Source of the DNA: Photorhabdus noenieputensis | GTDB taxonomy: Bacteria; Pseudomonadota; Gammaproteobacteria; Enterobacterales; Enterobacteriaceae | Length of the DNA stretch: 39,152 bases | Direction: 5' to 3' | Assembly (NCBI RefSeq): GCF_018448935.1 | Contig: NZ_RCWC01000045.1 | Location: forward strand, 1-39,152 | Part shown: one piece after another, positions 8,732 to 16,210 of the stretch | How positions within the stretch are numbered: the first letter of the stretch is position 1 | Layout of the letters: the number at the start of each line of letters is the position of its first letter | Notes under the pieces: generated by a model | Told to the model about the DNA's origin: nothing | What the model saw: the letters and a program-made list of their open reading frames with translations, nothing else | The model's database searches: none | Program-made: the position numbers and the translations under genes

Positions 8732-9223
8732 TTACGCCGTCGTGCGCTCATTCCACGCATCAGCGTGAATGATGTTGCCGTCTTTGTAGGTCCAGGTGAT
8801 TTTTTCGTAACGCAATTCAATGCGTTCCAGATGGTTGTGCTTCTCTTTGGCAGGGTCTTTGATGTCATGCATCAGCGGTGCCACTTTCACCACTTTCACG
8901 TTGTCCAGTTGGGTGATGAAGTACTCTTTCTCCTGACCTGCGTCATCAATGCTGTACCATTTGATTTCAGCAGATTTCAGGGTCTGGCCAGTGGTGACCG
9001 CTTTATACAAATAGGGACTTGACGCATCCACCTCTTTGGTGAATACCAGCGGAGCGTGTACACGGGTCCCCGTCAGTTTGCCGGTATTATTGTCCGTCGG
9101 GATGTGCAACATATGTTCCAACGCCACAATTTCAATACTGCCTTCCCGGCCCTGTACATCGACAGAACCCTTGATGTCAGCACCGCCATCATCTTTCAGC
9201 CATAAATAAGCGGGAATCGCCAT
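8732..9223 (-). CDS. hcp: Hcp tube protein (TssD)
   Basis: This 163-residue protein has Hcp-family features: the start MAIPAYLWLKDDGG, the IEIVALEHMLHIPTD segment, RVHAPLVFTKEVDASSPYLY and the C-terminal ERIELRYEKITWTYKDGN. Hcp hexamers stack into the inner tube that is pushed out by sheath contraction. The length is typical of the family. A GGAG ribosome site stands 8 bases before the ATG. The gene follows the OmpA-domain gene by 17 bases and is closed by a strong terminator, consistent with high production. No toxin domain is fused to it. Confidence 0.96.
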   Translation of the reverse strand: MAIPAYLWLKDDGGADIKGSVDVQGREGSIEIVALEHMLHIPTDNNTGKLTGTRVHAPLVFTKEVDASSPYLYKAVTTGQTLKSAEIKWYSIDDAGQEKEYFITQLDNVKVVKVAPLMHDIKDPAKEKHNHLERIELRYEKITWTYKDGNIIHADAWNERTTA

Positions 9224-9240
9224 AATAATTACTCCAATTG

Positions 9241-10980
9241 TTACTTGAGTGATGTCGCCGGTAGCGGCGACGTTGTTGATAAAATGTCCGGTACTTTCTG
9301 CGGCCGCGCACAGGCGGCTGCATGCGGTATCAGACGGATTTCAACCCTGCGATTGGCAGCTCGCCCCGCAGCGGTTGTGTTAGTCGCGATCGGACTCGTT
9401 GCTCCCTTGCCTTGTACAGTGAAGCAAGCCGGCGATATGTCGCTGGTTTGTAACATCCAATCGCGTACTGCTTCGGCGCGTGCCAGTGACAGCGCCTGAT
9501 TTTTCGTGGCATCACCGGTGGAATCCGTGTGGCCGGTGATGAGGATCATCCAGCCCGGTTTGGCACGGATGTTGATTAGCGCGTTGACTAATACTTTGGT
9601 CGAACCCGCTTTCAGTTTCGCCTGTCCCACATCAAACAACGCCAGACTGTTAAGGCTGATGGTCTGCGGTTCCACCGGCGTTACCGGCGTTTTCTCCCTC
9701 GGTTTAGTCTGATAACCGGCAATGGCCGCCTGCAATGGCGGAAGTAATCGCGCTCCTTGATATAGCCCCAATCCCAGACGCCACGGCACGCCATCCCGGT
9801 GATAGTTCTCAAGCCGATCAGCATCACTCCTCAGTACTGCTTCCGCCTGTGCCTTGCGGTTATCATCCGTCGCGGCAATGGACCGGTAATGCAGCAGGTC
9901 ACTCTCCACCTGACGCAATAACTGTCGGTTATGCCAGGCCGAGCAGCCTAGCGCAGTTATGCCCGTCAGCAGAAACAGCCCCAGAGCTATCCCCACAGCC
10001 CGTTGTACCGCTGTTTGTAGCGCGCTTGTGGGCAGCAGGCGCACTACACTGTCCGGGAATGGCAATGTAGCGGCAGCATCACCGGCAGCTGATGTGACTA
10101 TCGGATCGCCCGCCCTGTTCAGCGCCGTTTTGGTCTGTAGCCACTGTTGCCAAACATGGCCGGTTAACCAATGCGGTAATGCCGGTACAAACTTCAATAC
10201 CATCGCCAGCGGCGGACAAGGAGATAAGCCATCTTCCGGGGTCAGGCAGACGGGCAATACCTGCGCTTTCATCCAATCAGCCCAGTCAGTCAGCTCAACC
10301 CCTCGCTGAAAACGCGCCATCTGTTCTGCCAACGTGCCCTGCTCCAACCAATCCGCGAGTGGTTGAAAAGAGGCACCTTCACGCCAGGCCGTCACCGTGG
10401 TTCGTCCTGATTGCCACTCAAACCACGGTGAGTCGTCAGGTTGTCGGGATGGTACAGCTAAGTAGCCCGCTAACAGTAAAGGCAGCGGGATAGCATGTCG
10501 TCGACGCGCTTGAGATAGCTGCCAGCGCAGTTCTCGCACCCAACCTGCCAACACGGCGGCGTCACGGTATTGCTGCGGGTTTATCACCGCCATCACGCTT
10601 AACTGACCGCCCCAAGAGGGCCGGGCCGCCAGCAAGCTAGCTACCCCGTCGGACAGAGAAGTCCCTGACGGTAAGCACAACCAGTAGCCTTGCGGCGTCT
10701 GACGCAACAGTTCATCACCAAACAGGCTGTCCTGGATGTTGCTATATACCAACACTACCGGCAGGCGATTACTTTCAGGCGGCAGCATCGCTGACAGGCT
10801 GTTAAGGCACTCTCGCCGTTGAAAACGCCCACGATAAAACAGCCCCACCAGCGTGCAGAGCAGGATAATGACTGCCCCCTCCCACCGGCCCACCGGCGAT
10901 AAGGGCAACCAGACCAGACAGAGCAATAGCGCCAGCCCGGCTCCCCATCCCCATAACACCCGTCGCAACATGACACTCAT
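9241..10980 (-). CDS. T6SS OmpA/MotB-domain membrane protein (TagL-like)
   Basis: This is a 579-residue inner-membrane protein. Hydrophobic helices near residues 6-25 and 31-47 and another near residue 325 (GIALGLFLLTGITALGC) surround a large middle domain. The C-terminal 130 residues form an OmpA/MotB peptidoglycan-binding domain with LFDVGQAKLKAG, ITGHTDSTGD and ALSLARAEAVRDWML. Such proteins anchor the TssJLM complex to the cell wall. The start chosen is the ATG at 10980, which overlaps the tssL stop as ATGA; an in-frame ATG at 11028 lies inside tssL and is less likely. In some systems this domain is fused to TssL; here it is a separate gene right after a short TssL, so the two probably act together. 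Confidence 0.88.
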   Translation of the reverse strand: MSVMLRRVLWGWGAGLALLLCLVWLPLSPVGRWEGAVIILLCTLVGLFYRGRFQRRECLNSLSAMLPPESNRLPVVLVYSNIQDSLFGDELLRQTPQGYWLCLPSGTSLSDGVASLLAARPSWGGQLSVMAVINPQQYRDAAVLAGWVRELRWQLSQARRRHAIPLPLLLAGYLAVPSRQPDDSPWFEWQSGRTTVTAWREGASFQPLADWLEQGTLAEQMARFQRGVELTDWADWMKAQVLPVCLTPEDGLSPCPPLAMVLKFVPALPHWLTGHVWQQWLQTKTALNRAGDPIVTSAAGDAAATLPFPDSVVRLLPTSALQTAVQRAVGIALGLFLLTGITALGCSAWHNRQLLRQVESDLLHYRSIAATDDNRKAQAEAVLRSDADRLENYHRDGVPWRLGLGLYQGARLLPPLQAAIAGYQTKPREKTPVTPVEPQTISLNSLALFDVGQAKLKAGSTKVLVNALINIRAKPGWMILITGHTDSTGDATKNQALSLARAEAVRDWMLQTSDISPACFTVQGKGATSPIATNTTAAGRAANRRVEIRLIPHAAACARPQKVPDILSTTSPLPATSLK

Positions 10981-11651
10981 CTCGCCAACCCCGGAAATAG
11001 CGTTGCCAGATAGTGACTTAACCCCCACCAGACACCGAGCAACACGATGACCATCCCGGAGATCGCCGCGGCTAGTTGGCCGACGATGGGACGTAGCCTG
11101 TAACGGGACGGCGGCACAGTGGTTAACGCCGGTGATTGTTGAGCCGTGCCGAAAGGTACGACCTGTTGACGTAAGCGTGTTACCAGTTGTTCACGTATCA
11201 ATGAGGTATCCTCCTGACACTTTCCCTGAAATCCCAACAGCAGCACGCGGTGAAAACAGGTCAGTACTGTCCGATCGGGGGCCGGTTCATGCAGTACAGT
11301 ACGCATCCGTTCATACAACTGGTTACCGGCCTCGGCGGTATCAAAGAAATGCTCCTGTAATGATGTTGCCCGCCAGGCGGCATATCCCTTTTCCGGCGCT
11401 CGCTCCAGTACGGTTTCATCCAACAGGGCGCAATGGGCGTAGCTGATATGATTAATCGCGGATTCACTGACATCCGCGTCACGCAGCGCTTGCCGTGTCT
11501 GTTCTATCTCGCGGGTGCAGTGCTGCCACACCACTTCCGCCTGTTCCACCGATGCGCCCTGACAGAGCTCTGCCACCAACAGGTAGCTGTTCTGTAACAG
11601 GGCATCGATATCCGGTGGCGATTTTTTAGTTAATAAAGGTGATTTATTCAT
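10977..11651 (-). CDS. tssL: TssL/DotU T6SS membrane-complex protein
   Basis: This 224-residue protein belongs to the short TssL (IcmH/DotU) class, with a cytoplasmic helical domain and one C-terminal membrane helix (AAISGMVIVLLGVWWGL, about residues 194-211). Family marks include AHCALLDETVLERAPEKGYAAW and the LLGFQGKCQED segment. TssL binds TssM and, with TssJ, forms the trans-envelope complex that docks the baseplate. Its start overlaps the tssK stop as ATGA, and its end overlaps the OmpA-domain gene the same way, so tssK, tssL and tagL look co-translated. Confidence 0.94.
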   Translation of the reverse strand: MNKSPLLTKKSPPDIDALLQNSYLLVAELCQGASVEQAEVVWQHCTREIEQTRQALRDADVSESAINHISYAHCALLDETVLERAPEKGYAAWRATSLQEHFFDTAEAGNQLYERMRTVLHEPAPDRTVLTCFHRVLLLGFQGKCQEDTSLIREQLVTRLRQQVVPFGTAQQSPALTTVPPSRYRLRPIVGQLAAAISGMVIVLLGVWWGLSHYLATLFPGLAR

Positions 11652-12997
11652 GTCCTCAATACCGCAAACAGTTCAAGCTGAATATCGCCCAGTACTCCGG
11701 GCACGTAGAAAGCGCAGCTCCCCGCCGCCAGCATGGCTTTGCCCGCCGGATGGGTGAGATCAAGGGCAAAGTACTGGTTCTCCAGCCGCAACGGAACCGC
11801 GGCCGGGACATGGCTAAGTGCGACTAAGGGGATGCCGGTTAATGCCCGGCTAATCATCCGGTCAACCTCGTCCGGCGCACCGGCTTTACATAACAGCGGG
11901 AATCGGGTGTACAACTGGTGCGCCGGTATGGAAGAGCGGACTGAGAGATAAAAATCCGCCGCTTCACATAAGCGAGCATCGTGGAGAGTAGCTATCCATT
12001 GCTGTTCCGATGGTTTCTTCAACTCAATCGTCACCATCCGCGACGGCAAGCTGATCTCCAGCAATTGACTCAGCAAGTCAAATAGCGGCGGGAATACCGC
12101 CGTCAAATTATCGTGCTGATAACGCGGGATCACGCTGGCGTTATGGTCCAGTGAAAAGGTCAACAGACTGCCCGCCAGCCTTGCCGCTTCACGGTAGAAC
12201 AGTTCTGGATGCACATCTGAGTGAGCCTTAAAATCACTCAATATCGGTTCATAACTGTTAAGCGCATTAAGCAGCCAGAACAACGACACATCCGCCACCG
12301 CAAAATCCGCCATCCGCTCATTGCTCTCTCGGCGCATTGCCATCAATCGAGCCTGTTTTGCACGTAGCTGCGTCAACAGTCGATCGAGCCGAGCTATCGA
12401 ATCTGCATGTGCGCTAAGACGCAGTAATGGCGGTACAAATTGCTCATCAACAATCCATTTTCCCTGAGCGTCGCGCAGCAGACGAGCCACCGGACAGGTG
12501 AGATACTGACCGTTTTCCATGCTGTCAAAACGCAGCGAGATCGCATAACGAGCAACCGCCATCGACTCACTGCGATCACTGAATTCATCCTGTACCGGCA
12601 CCCACTCCTGCTGGTAACGCACCGGACGATCAGCGCGTTCATCTGGTTTAAGGCAGTTACCTCCATTAGCGTAAGTGTGCGGCAATGCCAGTAATACCGT
12701 GACCTGCTGCGCGTCTGTCGGCAAAACGGCTGCCAATTCCAGCACCGGCGGTAAGTGATCCGCCTGATCGGTGTCAATCAGCGATCCATCGGCAAAACGC
12801 ACACACAGGTGATCGGCTTTCAACTGCCCCAACGCTAAGGTGTGTTGATCAAATACCGCGGTCAGCACACCCCAAGGATGCGCCAGCCCCAGACGAGCAA
12901 TCGACTCATTGGCATATGCCTCCCAACGAGCCTGCTGCTGAAACTGTTGGGGAGACAAGATGGTTCCTGTCGCCCATAGCGGACGCTCAATTTTCAT
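11648..12997 (-). CDS. tssK: TssK baseplate protein
   Basis: This 449-residue protein matches TssK in length and motifs. The N-terminus has PLWATGTILSPQQFQQQARW, the conserved first shell-domain segment, and the C-terminal part has YFALDLTHPAGKAML and FYVPGVLGDIQLELFAV. TssK trimers connect the baseplate to the TssJLM membrane complex. The gene lies 15 bases after tssC and overlaps tssL by ATGA, the common tssB-C-K-L order. No truncation is seen. Confidence 0.95.
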   Translation of the reverse strand: MKIERPLWATGTILSPQQFQQQARWEAYANESIARLGLAHPWGVLTAVFDQHTLALGQLKADHLCVRFADGSLIDTDQADHLPPVLELAAVLPTDAQQVTVLLALPHTYANGGNCLKPDERADRPVRYQQEWVPVQDEFSDRSESMAVARYAISLRFDSMENGQYLTCPVARLLRDAQGKWIVDEQFVPPLLRLSAHADSIARLDRLLTQLRAKQARLMAMRRESNERMADFAVADVSLFWLLNALNSYEPILSDFKAHSDVHPELFYREAARLAGSLLTFSLDHNASVIPRYQHDNLTAVFPPLFDLLSQLLEISLPSRMVTIELKKPSEQQWIATLHDARLCEAADFYLSVRSSIPAHQLYTRFPLLCKAGAPDEVDRMISRALTGIPLVALSHVPAAVPLRLENQYFALDLTHPAGKAMLAAGSCAFYVPGVLGDIQLELFAVLRT

Positions 12998-13012
12998 GAT
13001 GTTCCCCTATTG

Positions 13013-14545
13013 TTAACCTTTGGATTTCGGCATTTGAGAAACCAGAGAGAGGTTGACGTCGAGCCCCTCTACCTGAAAATGCGGCACCGCATACAACTTG
13101 ACGCGGAAGAAACCTGGATTGTCGTCAATATCTTCAACAATGACGTGCGCTTCACGCAGCGGATGAGAAGCCTGCAAATCATCGGAAGGATCGGTCATCT
13201 CGGTTACCAAGGTGTTGATCCAGTTGTTCAGTTCAATTTCGAGCAGACGCCGATCTTTGGTGGTGCCGATGTTCTCCCGCTGAATCAGTTTCAAATAATG
13301 GGAAATACGTGACAGTAGGAAGATATAGGGCAGACGCGCATTGATACGGCTGTTAGCCGTCGCTTCATCGGTGTCATACAACTCCGGTTTTTGCGCCGAG
13401 TTAGCGGAAAAGAAGCAGGCATAATCCCGGTTTTTGTAGTAAGAGAGCGGAATGAAGCCCAGATTCGCAAATTCAAATTCGCGGGTTTCTGGAATCATCA
13501 CTTCTGACGGAATTTTGACCTGATTACCGGTCCCCAAATCGTAGAGATGGATCGGCAAATCGGTCACCGCGCCCCCCGCTTTCGGACCGCGGATCTGAAC
13601 ACACCAGCCATTACTGACAAAGCTCTTGATCATGTTTGCGCCAAAAGCAAAGGCGGCGTTGGCCCATAAATATTTATCGTGATCCGGACCGGTGACCTCT
13701 TCAACATAGTTAAAAGTCCGCACCGGTACGGTGTCTGGACCATAGGGCAAACGCCCTAGCACGCGGGGTAAAGTCAAGCCGATATAGCGAGCATCGTCAC
13801 TGTCGCGGAATGCTTGCCACTTGATGTACTCGGCGCGGTCGAAGTAGTTGCCGATATCTTTAATCGCGGCCACTTCATCCATCGTTTGTTTGCCAAAAAA
13901 AGCCGGGCCAACAGCGGCAATGAATGGCATATGCGCCGCCGCCGAGACTTTGGCGATATTACGCAACAGCGCAATATCCTGCGTGCCGGCATCAAATTCA
14001 TAATTGGCAATCACCGATCCGATAGGTTCACCGCCCGGCGTATCGTATTCTTGGATGTAAGTGTGGTGATAGAAACCGCTCTGAACAATTTCCGGCGCAT
14101 CGTCAAAATCTTGCCGCAAATCCTCTTTGGTGACGTCCAACACTTCAATCCTGACGTTCTGACGAAAATCAGTGCGATCAACCAAGAATTTCAGTCCACG
14201 CCAGGCAGATTCCACCTGCTGAAATTCAGGGTGATGCATAACCACATCCAATTGACGGCTGATTTGCTCATCTAACTCGCGGATATGGTTATCCAATAAT
14301 GCTTTATCCAGCCGTTTAACCCTTTGCGCCGAGGTTTTCAGCATAGAAAGAAAAACACTGACAGCCGCCGTGACTCGCTCGTCCGCCGTCACATCAGCCA
14401 GCGCATCACTGCTCTGAAAGCGTTCAATATCGCTTAACTGCTCCACCGGCTGTAAATTGATTTTCTTAAATAACGATTGATAAACACTGCCTTCGGCGTG
14501 AGTCGTTACCGCCGCCGCAGCGGTTTGTTGTTCTTGTACTGTCAT
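13013..14545 (-). CDS. tssC: TssC large contractile-sheath protein (VipB/ImpC)
   Basis: This 510-residue protein has TssC-family segments: WRGLKFLVDRTDFRQNVRIE, FNYVEEVTGPDHDKYLWANA, ANSRINARLPYIFLLSRISH and a C-terminal PHFQVEGLDVNLSLVSQMP. TssC pairs with TssB to build the contractile sheath. I chose the ATG at 14545, which has an AGGAG site 9 bases upstream. The frame also opens at an ATG at 14575, but that codon lies inside the ERIC element and encodes a non-conserved 10-residue lead. The ERIC element separates the gene from tssB, which is unusual because sheath genes are normally packed closely. Confidence 0.96.
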   Translation of the reverse strand: MTVQEQQTAAAAVTTHAEGSVYQSLFKKINLQPVEQLSDIERFQSSDALADVTADERVTAAVSVFLSMLKTSAQRVKRLDKALLDNHIRELDEQISRQLDVVMHHPEFQQVESAWRGLKFLVDRTDFRQNVRIEVLDVTKEDLRQDFDDAPEIVQSGFYHHTYIQEYDTPGGEPIGSVIANYEFDAGTQDIALLRNIAKVSAAAHMPFIAAVGPAFFGKQTMDEVAAIKDIGNYFDRAEYIKWQAFRDSDDARYIGLTLPRVLGRLPYGPDTVPVRTFNYVEEVTGPDHDKYLWANAAFAFGANMIKSFVSNGWCVQIRGPKAGGAVTDLPIHLYDLGTGNQVKIPSEVMIPETREFEFANLGFIPLSYYKNRDYACFFSANSAQKPELYDTDEATANSRINARLPYIFLLSRISHYLKLIQRENIGTTKDRRLLEIELNNWINTLVTEMTDPSDDLQASHPLREAHVIVEDIDDNPGFFRVKLYAVPHFQVEGLDVNLSLVSQMPKSKG

Positions 14546-14563
14546 TAATCCTATCTCCTGATG

Positions 14564-14690
14564 TATACCCGTCATCTTTCAAGTTGCCTCTTTGTTGGCT
14601 GCACTCACTCACCCCGGTCACATCGTTATCTATGCTCCCGGGGATTCGTTCCCTTGCCGCCGCGATACATCTTGAAATCCATAGGGTATG
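14564..14690 (-). repeat. ERIC element (127 bp) between tssB and tssC
   Basis: This is an imperfect palindrome with ends ATACCC and GGGTAT. The core, read on the minus strand, contains GTGACCGGGGTGAG, which corresponds to the classic ERIC core GTGACTGGGGTGAG. It is nearly identical to the elements at 32177-32303 and 38679-38805. It fills the whole gap between the two sheath genes and would fold into a long hairpin in their shared transcript. Confidence 0.93.
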
Positions 14691-14703
14691 AATACCGTAA
14701 TAA

Positions 14704-15201
14704 TTAAATGGTTTTTGGTGCCAATGCGGCCAATTCAGCGCGTAGCTCATCGCTTAACGCTTGATCCTGGAGGATATGTTCCAGCTCCCGGCGAAAGGTG
14801 GCGTTGTCGAGCAGGTTGGATCTCAGATCGCGCAATAGATGGCGCATAGAAAGCAAGACCCGCAGTTGCGGGATTTGGCGAGCGATTTGTTCAGGCTCGA
14901 AATCTTTTATTTGCCGAAAAATAAGGGCGATATTCTCCTCGCTGCCATCTCCGGCCAAGGTATTTTCGACCGTCAAGTTAATAGCGGGGCTGAATTCAGC
15001 CAGTACGCTATCAAAATTGTTTTTGTTGATAGCCACTTTTTTTCTTTCCCCGAGAGGGCGATTCTCCTGCCCGTTGCTGTAATCTCCCATGACCAATAAT
15101 TTCAGCGGCAGTTCAACTTTTTTCTGCGCACCTCCTGTATGCAAGTCCAATTTGATATTAATACGCGATTTAGGGATCTCGTTTTGAAAACTATGTGTCA
15201 T
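14704..15201 (-). CDS. tssB: TssB small contractile-sheath protein (VipA/ImpB)
   Basis: This 165-residue protein has TssB motifs: SRINIKLDLHTGGAQKKVEL, LPLKLLVMGDYSNGQ, RPLGERKKVAINKNNFD and a C-terminal LRDLRSNLLDNATFRREL region. It forms the sheath together with TssC, which is recycled by ClpV in other systems. It is the first gene of the cluster. A GAGGAGT ribosome site precedes the ATG at 15201. A perfect inverted repeat lies 30-51 bases upstream in the leader. The gap to tssC holds an ERIC element. Confidence 0.95.
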   Translation of the reverse strand: MTHSFQNEIPKSRINIKLDLHTGGAQKKVELPLKLLVMGDYSNGQENRPLGERKKVAINKNNFDSVLAEFSPAINLTVENTLAGDGSEENIALIFRQIKDFEPEQIARQIPQLRVLLSMRHLLRDLRSNLLDNATFRRELEHILQDQALSDELRAELAALAPKTI

Positions 15202-15231
15202 AAGTGACTCCTCAACAACAAAATAGAATGA

Positions 15232-15252
15232 GTGGCATGATGTTCATGCCAC
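15232..15252. promoter_or_regulatory. Perfect inverted repeat in the tssB leader
   Basis: GTGGCATGA, a 3-base TGT spacer, and TCATGCCAC form a perfect 9-bp inverted repeat 31 bases upstream of the tssB start codon. It could be an operator for a dimeric regulator or a hairpin in the 5' untranslated RNA. There is no T run after it on the minus strand, so it does not look like a terminator. Confidence 0.55.
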
Positions 15253-15519
15253 AATGCATTTCAGAAACAAAACCGGATTCAGATATTTAAAAGCAGGAAC
15301 TAACCAAGCGGAAAATAAGAGAAAACCGACAACACCCACCGCGATAGATAAATGGATTTATCAGGCAGGCCATTTTCTGGGTAAGGGGATTTTCTAAACA
15401 GATTTATATAAAATCAAGTCATTTTTTATCAAAAAGCATTTTTTGCTTCATTTCCATCAGATATAAGACATCTTAATCAAGAGATTAAACAAACAATATA
15501 TCAACGAAATCTAAACGGA

Positions 15520-15561
15520 ATTGAATTTATTTTAATAAAAATTGAACTTATTTTAAAAATA
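15520..15561. repeat. Two tandem 21-bp AT-rich repeats
   Basis: Two adjacent units beginning ATTGAATTTATTTTAA and ATTGAACTTATTTTAA differ at only a few positions. They lie about 320 bases upstream of tssB. Function is unknown; low-complexity AT-rich sequence could produce this by slippage. Confidence 0.6.
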
Positions 15562-15963
15562 TTAATCGGCCGGTAAATCATATTATTCCCATAGGTCAAA
15601 CAAATGATTTAAATATTAAATAATCCTTTATTTTCAATGAATTAAAAAGAAAATCAACAACCAAAATAATTTTCACCCCCACAGCATAACAGGTAAAATA
15701 TTTAGTAAAACAAGTAAAAGAAGCATGATTATCAGCTTAAGTTAATGCGAATGAGAATAAATTCAGTTACACAGAATAGAATAGTCGATTACGATGAATT
15801 AATAAGAACTGCCATTACTGATATTTTCATGGAGCATCTTCTGTTTTAAAGGATAGCAACATGACCATTATTATTTTAAACCTCATAGGATTATAAGTGT
15901 GTAAATGACAGAAAATAACTTCCATTATATTCGGCATTGAAGCGTTAAGAGTGTTTAAATTCA

Positions 15964-16020
15964 TTTAAAAGTGTAACAATTGTTTAAAAGTGTAAACATT
16001 GTTTACAAATGTAAGCAATG
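15964..16020. repeat. Three tandem 19-bp repeats with an embedded palindrome
   Basis: The units are TTTAAAAGTGTAACAATTG (15964-15982), TTTAAAAGTGTAAACATTG (15983-16001) and TTTACAAATGTAAGCAATG (16002-16020), directly abutting. The junction of units 2 and 3 forms the perfect interrupted palindrome TGTAAAC-ATT-GTTTACA (15991-16007), and the junction of units 1 and 2 holds AACAATTGTT. The spacing of just under two helical turns and the palindromes suggest repeated binding sites for a DNA-binding protein. The units lie just beyond the NRPS terminator. Confidence 0.75.
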
Positions 16021-16062
16021 CTGAAAAATAGGATTTCTCCGCTAGCGTCAGGTGTAGAACTT

Positions 16063-16103
16063 GATAAAAAAATAAGGCACCGAAGTGATTAACATTCGGT
16101 GCC
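16063..16103 (-). terminator. Rho-independent terminator after the NRPS gene
   Basis: A perfect 9-bp stem, GGCACCGAA (16076-16084) with TTCGGTGCC (16095-16103), has a 10-base loop and is followed on the minus strand by CTTATTTTTTTATC. It lies about 110 bases after the NRPS stop, so the NRPS and the T6SS cluster are separate transcription units. Confidence 0.9.
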
Positions 16104-16210
16104 CATATTCAGCAAGATTGTCCGGCTATTATAAAAACCTTTAGCCGGGCAAACTGATCTTTAATTATTTTTATTTAAGTATAACTTTTCATCCCGCAAT
16201 ATCACTGGCA

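Larger units (their letters stand above)
15202..16062. other. AT-rich intergenic region between gxpS and the T6SS cluster
   Basis: I see no convincing gene in these 860 bases. The stretch must hold the promoter of the tssB operon, but I cannot place -10/-35 boxes with confidence in such AT-rich DNA. It contains the inverted repeat next to tssB, a two-copy 21-bp tandem repeat (15520-15561) and a three-copy 19-bp tandem repeat (15964-16020). Confidence 0.7.

Noticed and set aside
10981-11028. Upstream start at 11028 for the OmpA-domain protein
   Set aside because: It lies inside tssL; the ATG at 10980 forms the ATGA overlap seen repeatedly in this cluster.
9245-11050. Several plus-strand frames of 60-116 codons opposite the T6SS genes
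   Set aside because: They are antisense shadows of well-identified minus-strand genes, with Pro/Arg-rich translations and no conserved motifs. The same holds for those opposite the NRPS.
14466-14750. 94-codon frame spanning the ERIC element between tssB and tssC
   Set aside because: It overlaps the tssB end, the ERIC element and the tssC start; its sequence is the translated ERIC repeat. A similar frame appears over the copy at 32160-32354.
15747-15765. Fur-box-like sequence GCGAATGAGAATAAATTCA
   Set aside because: Only about 11 of 18 positions agree with the Fur consensus, the right arm is poor, and AT-rich DNA yields such matches by chance.
15964-16020. Possible CRISPR array in the 19-bp repeats
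   Set aside because: The units abut with no spacers and no cas genes are nearby; they are tandem repeats.
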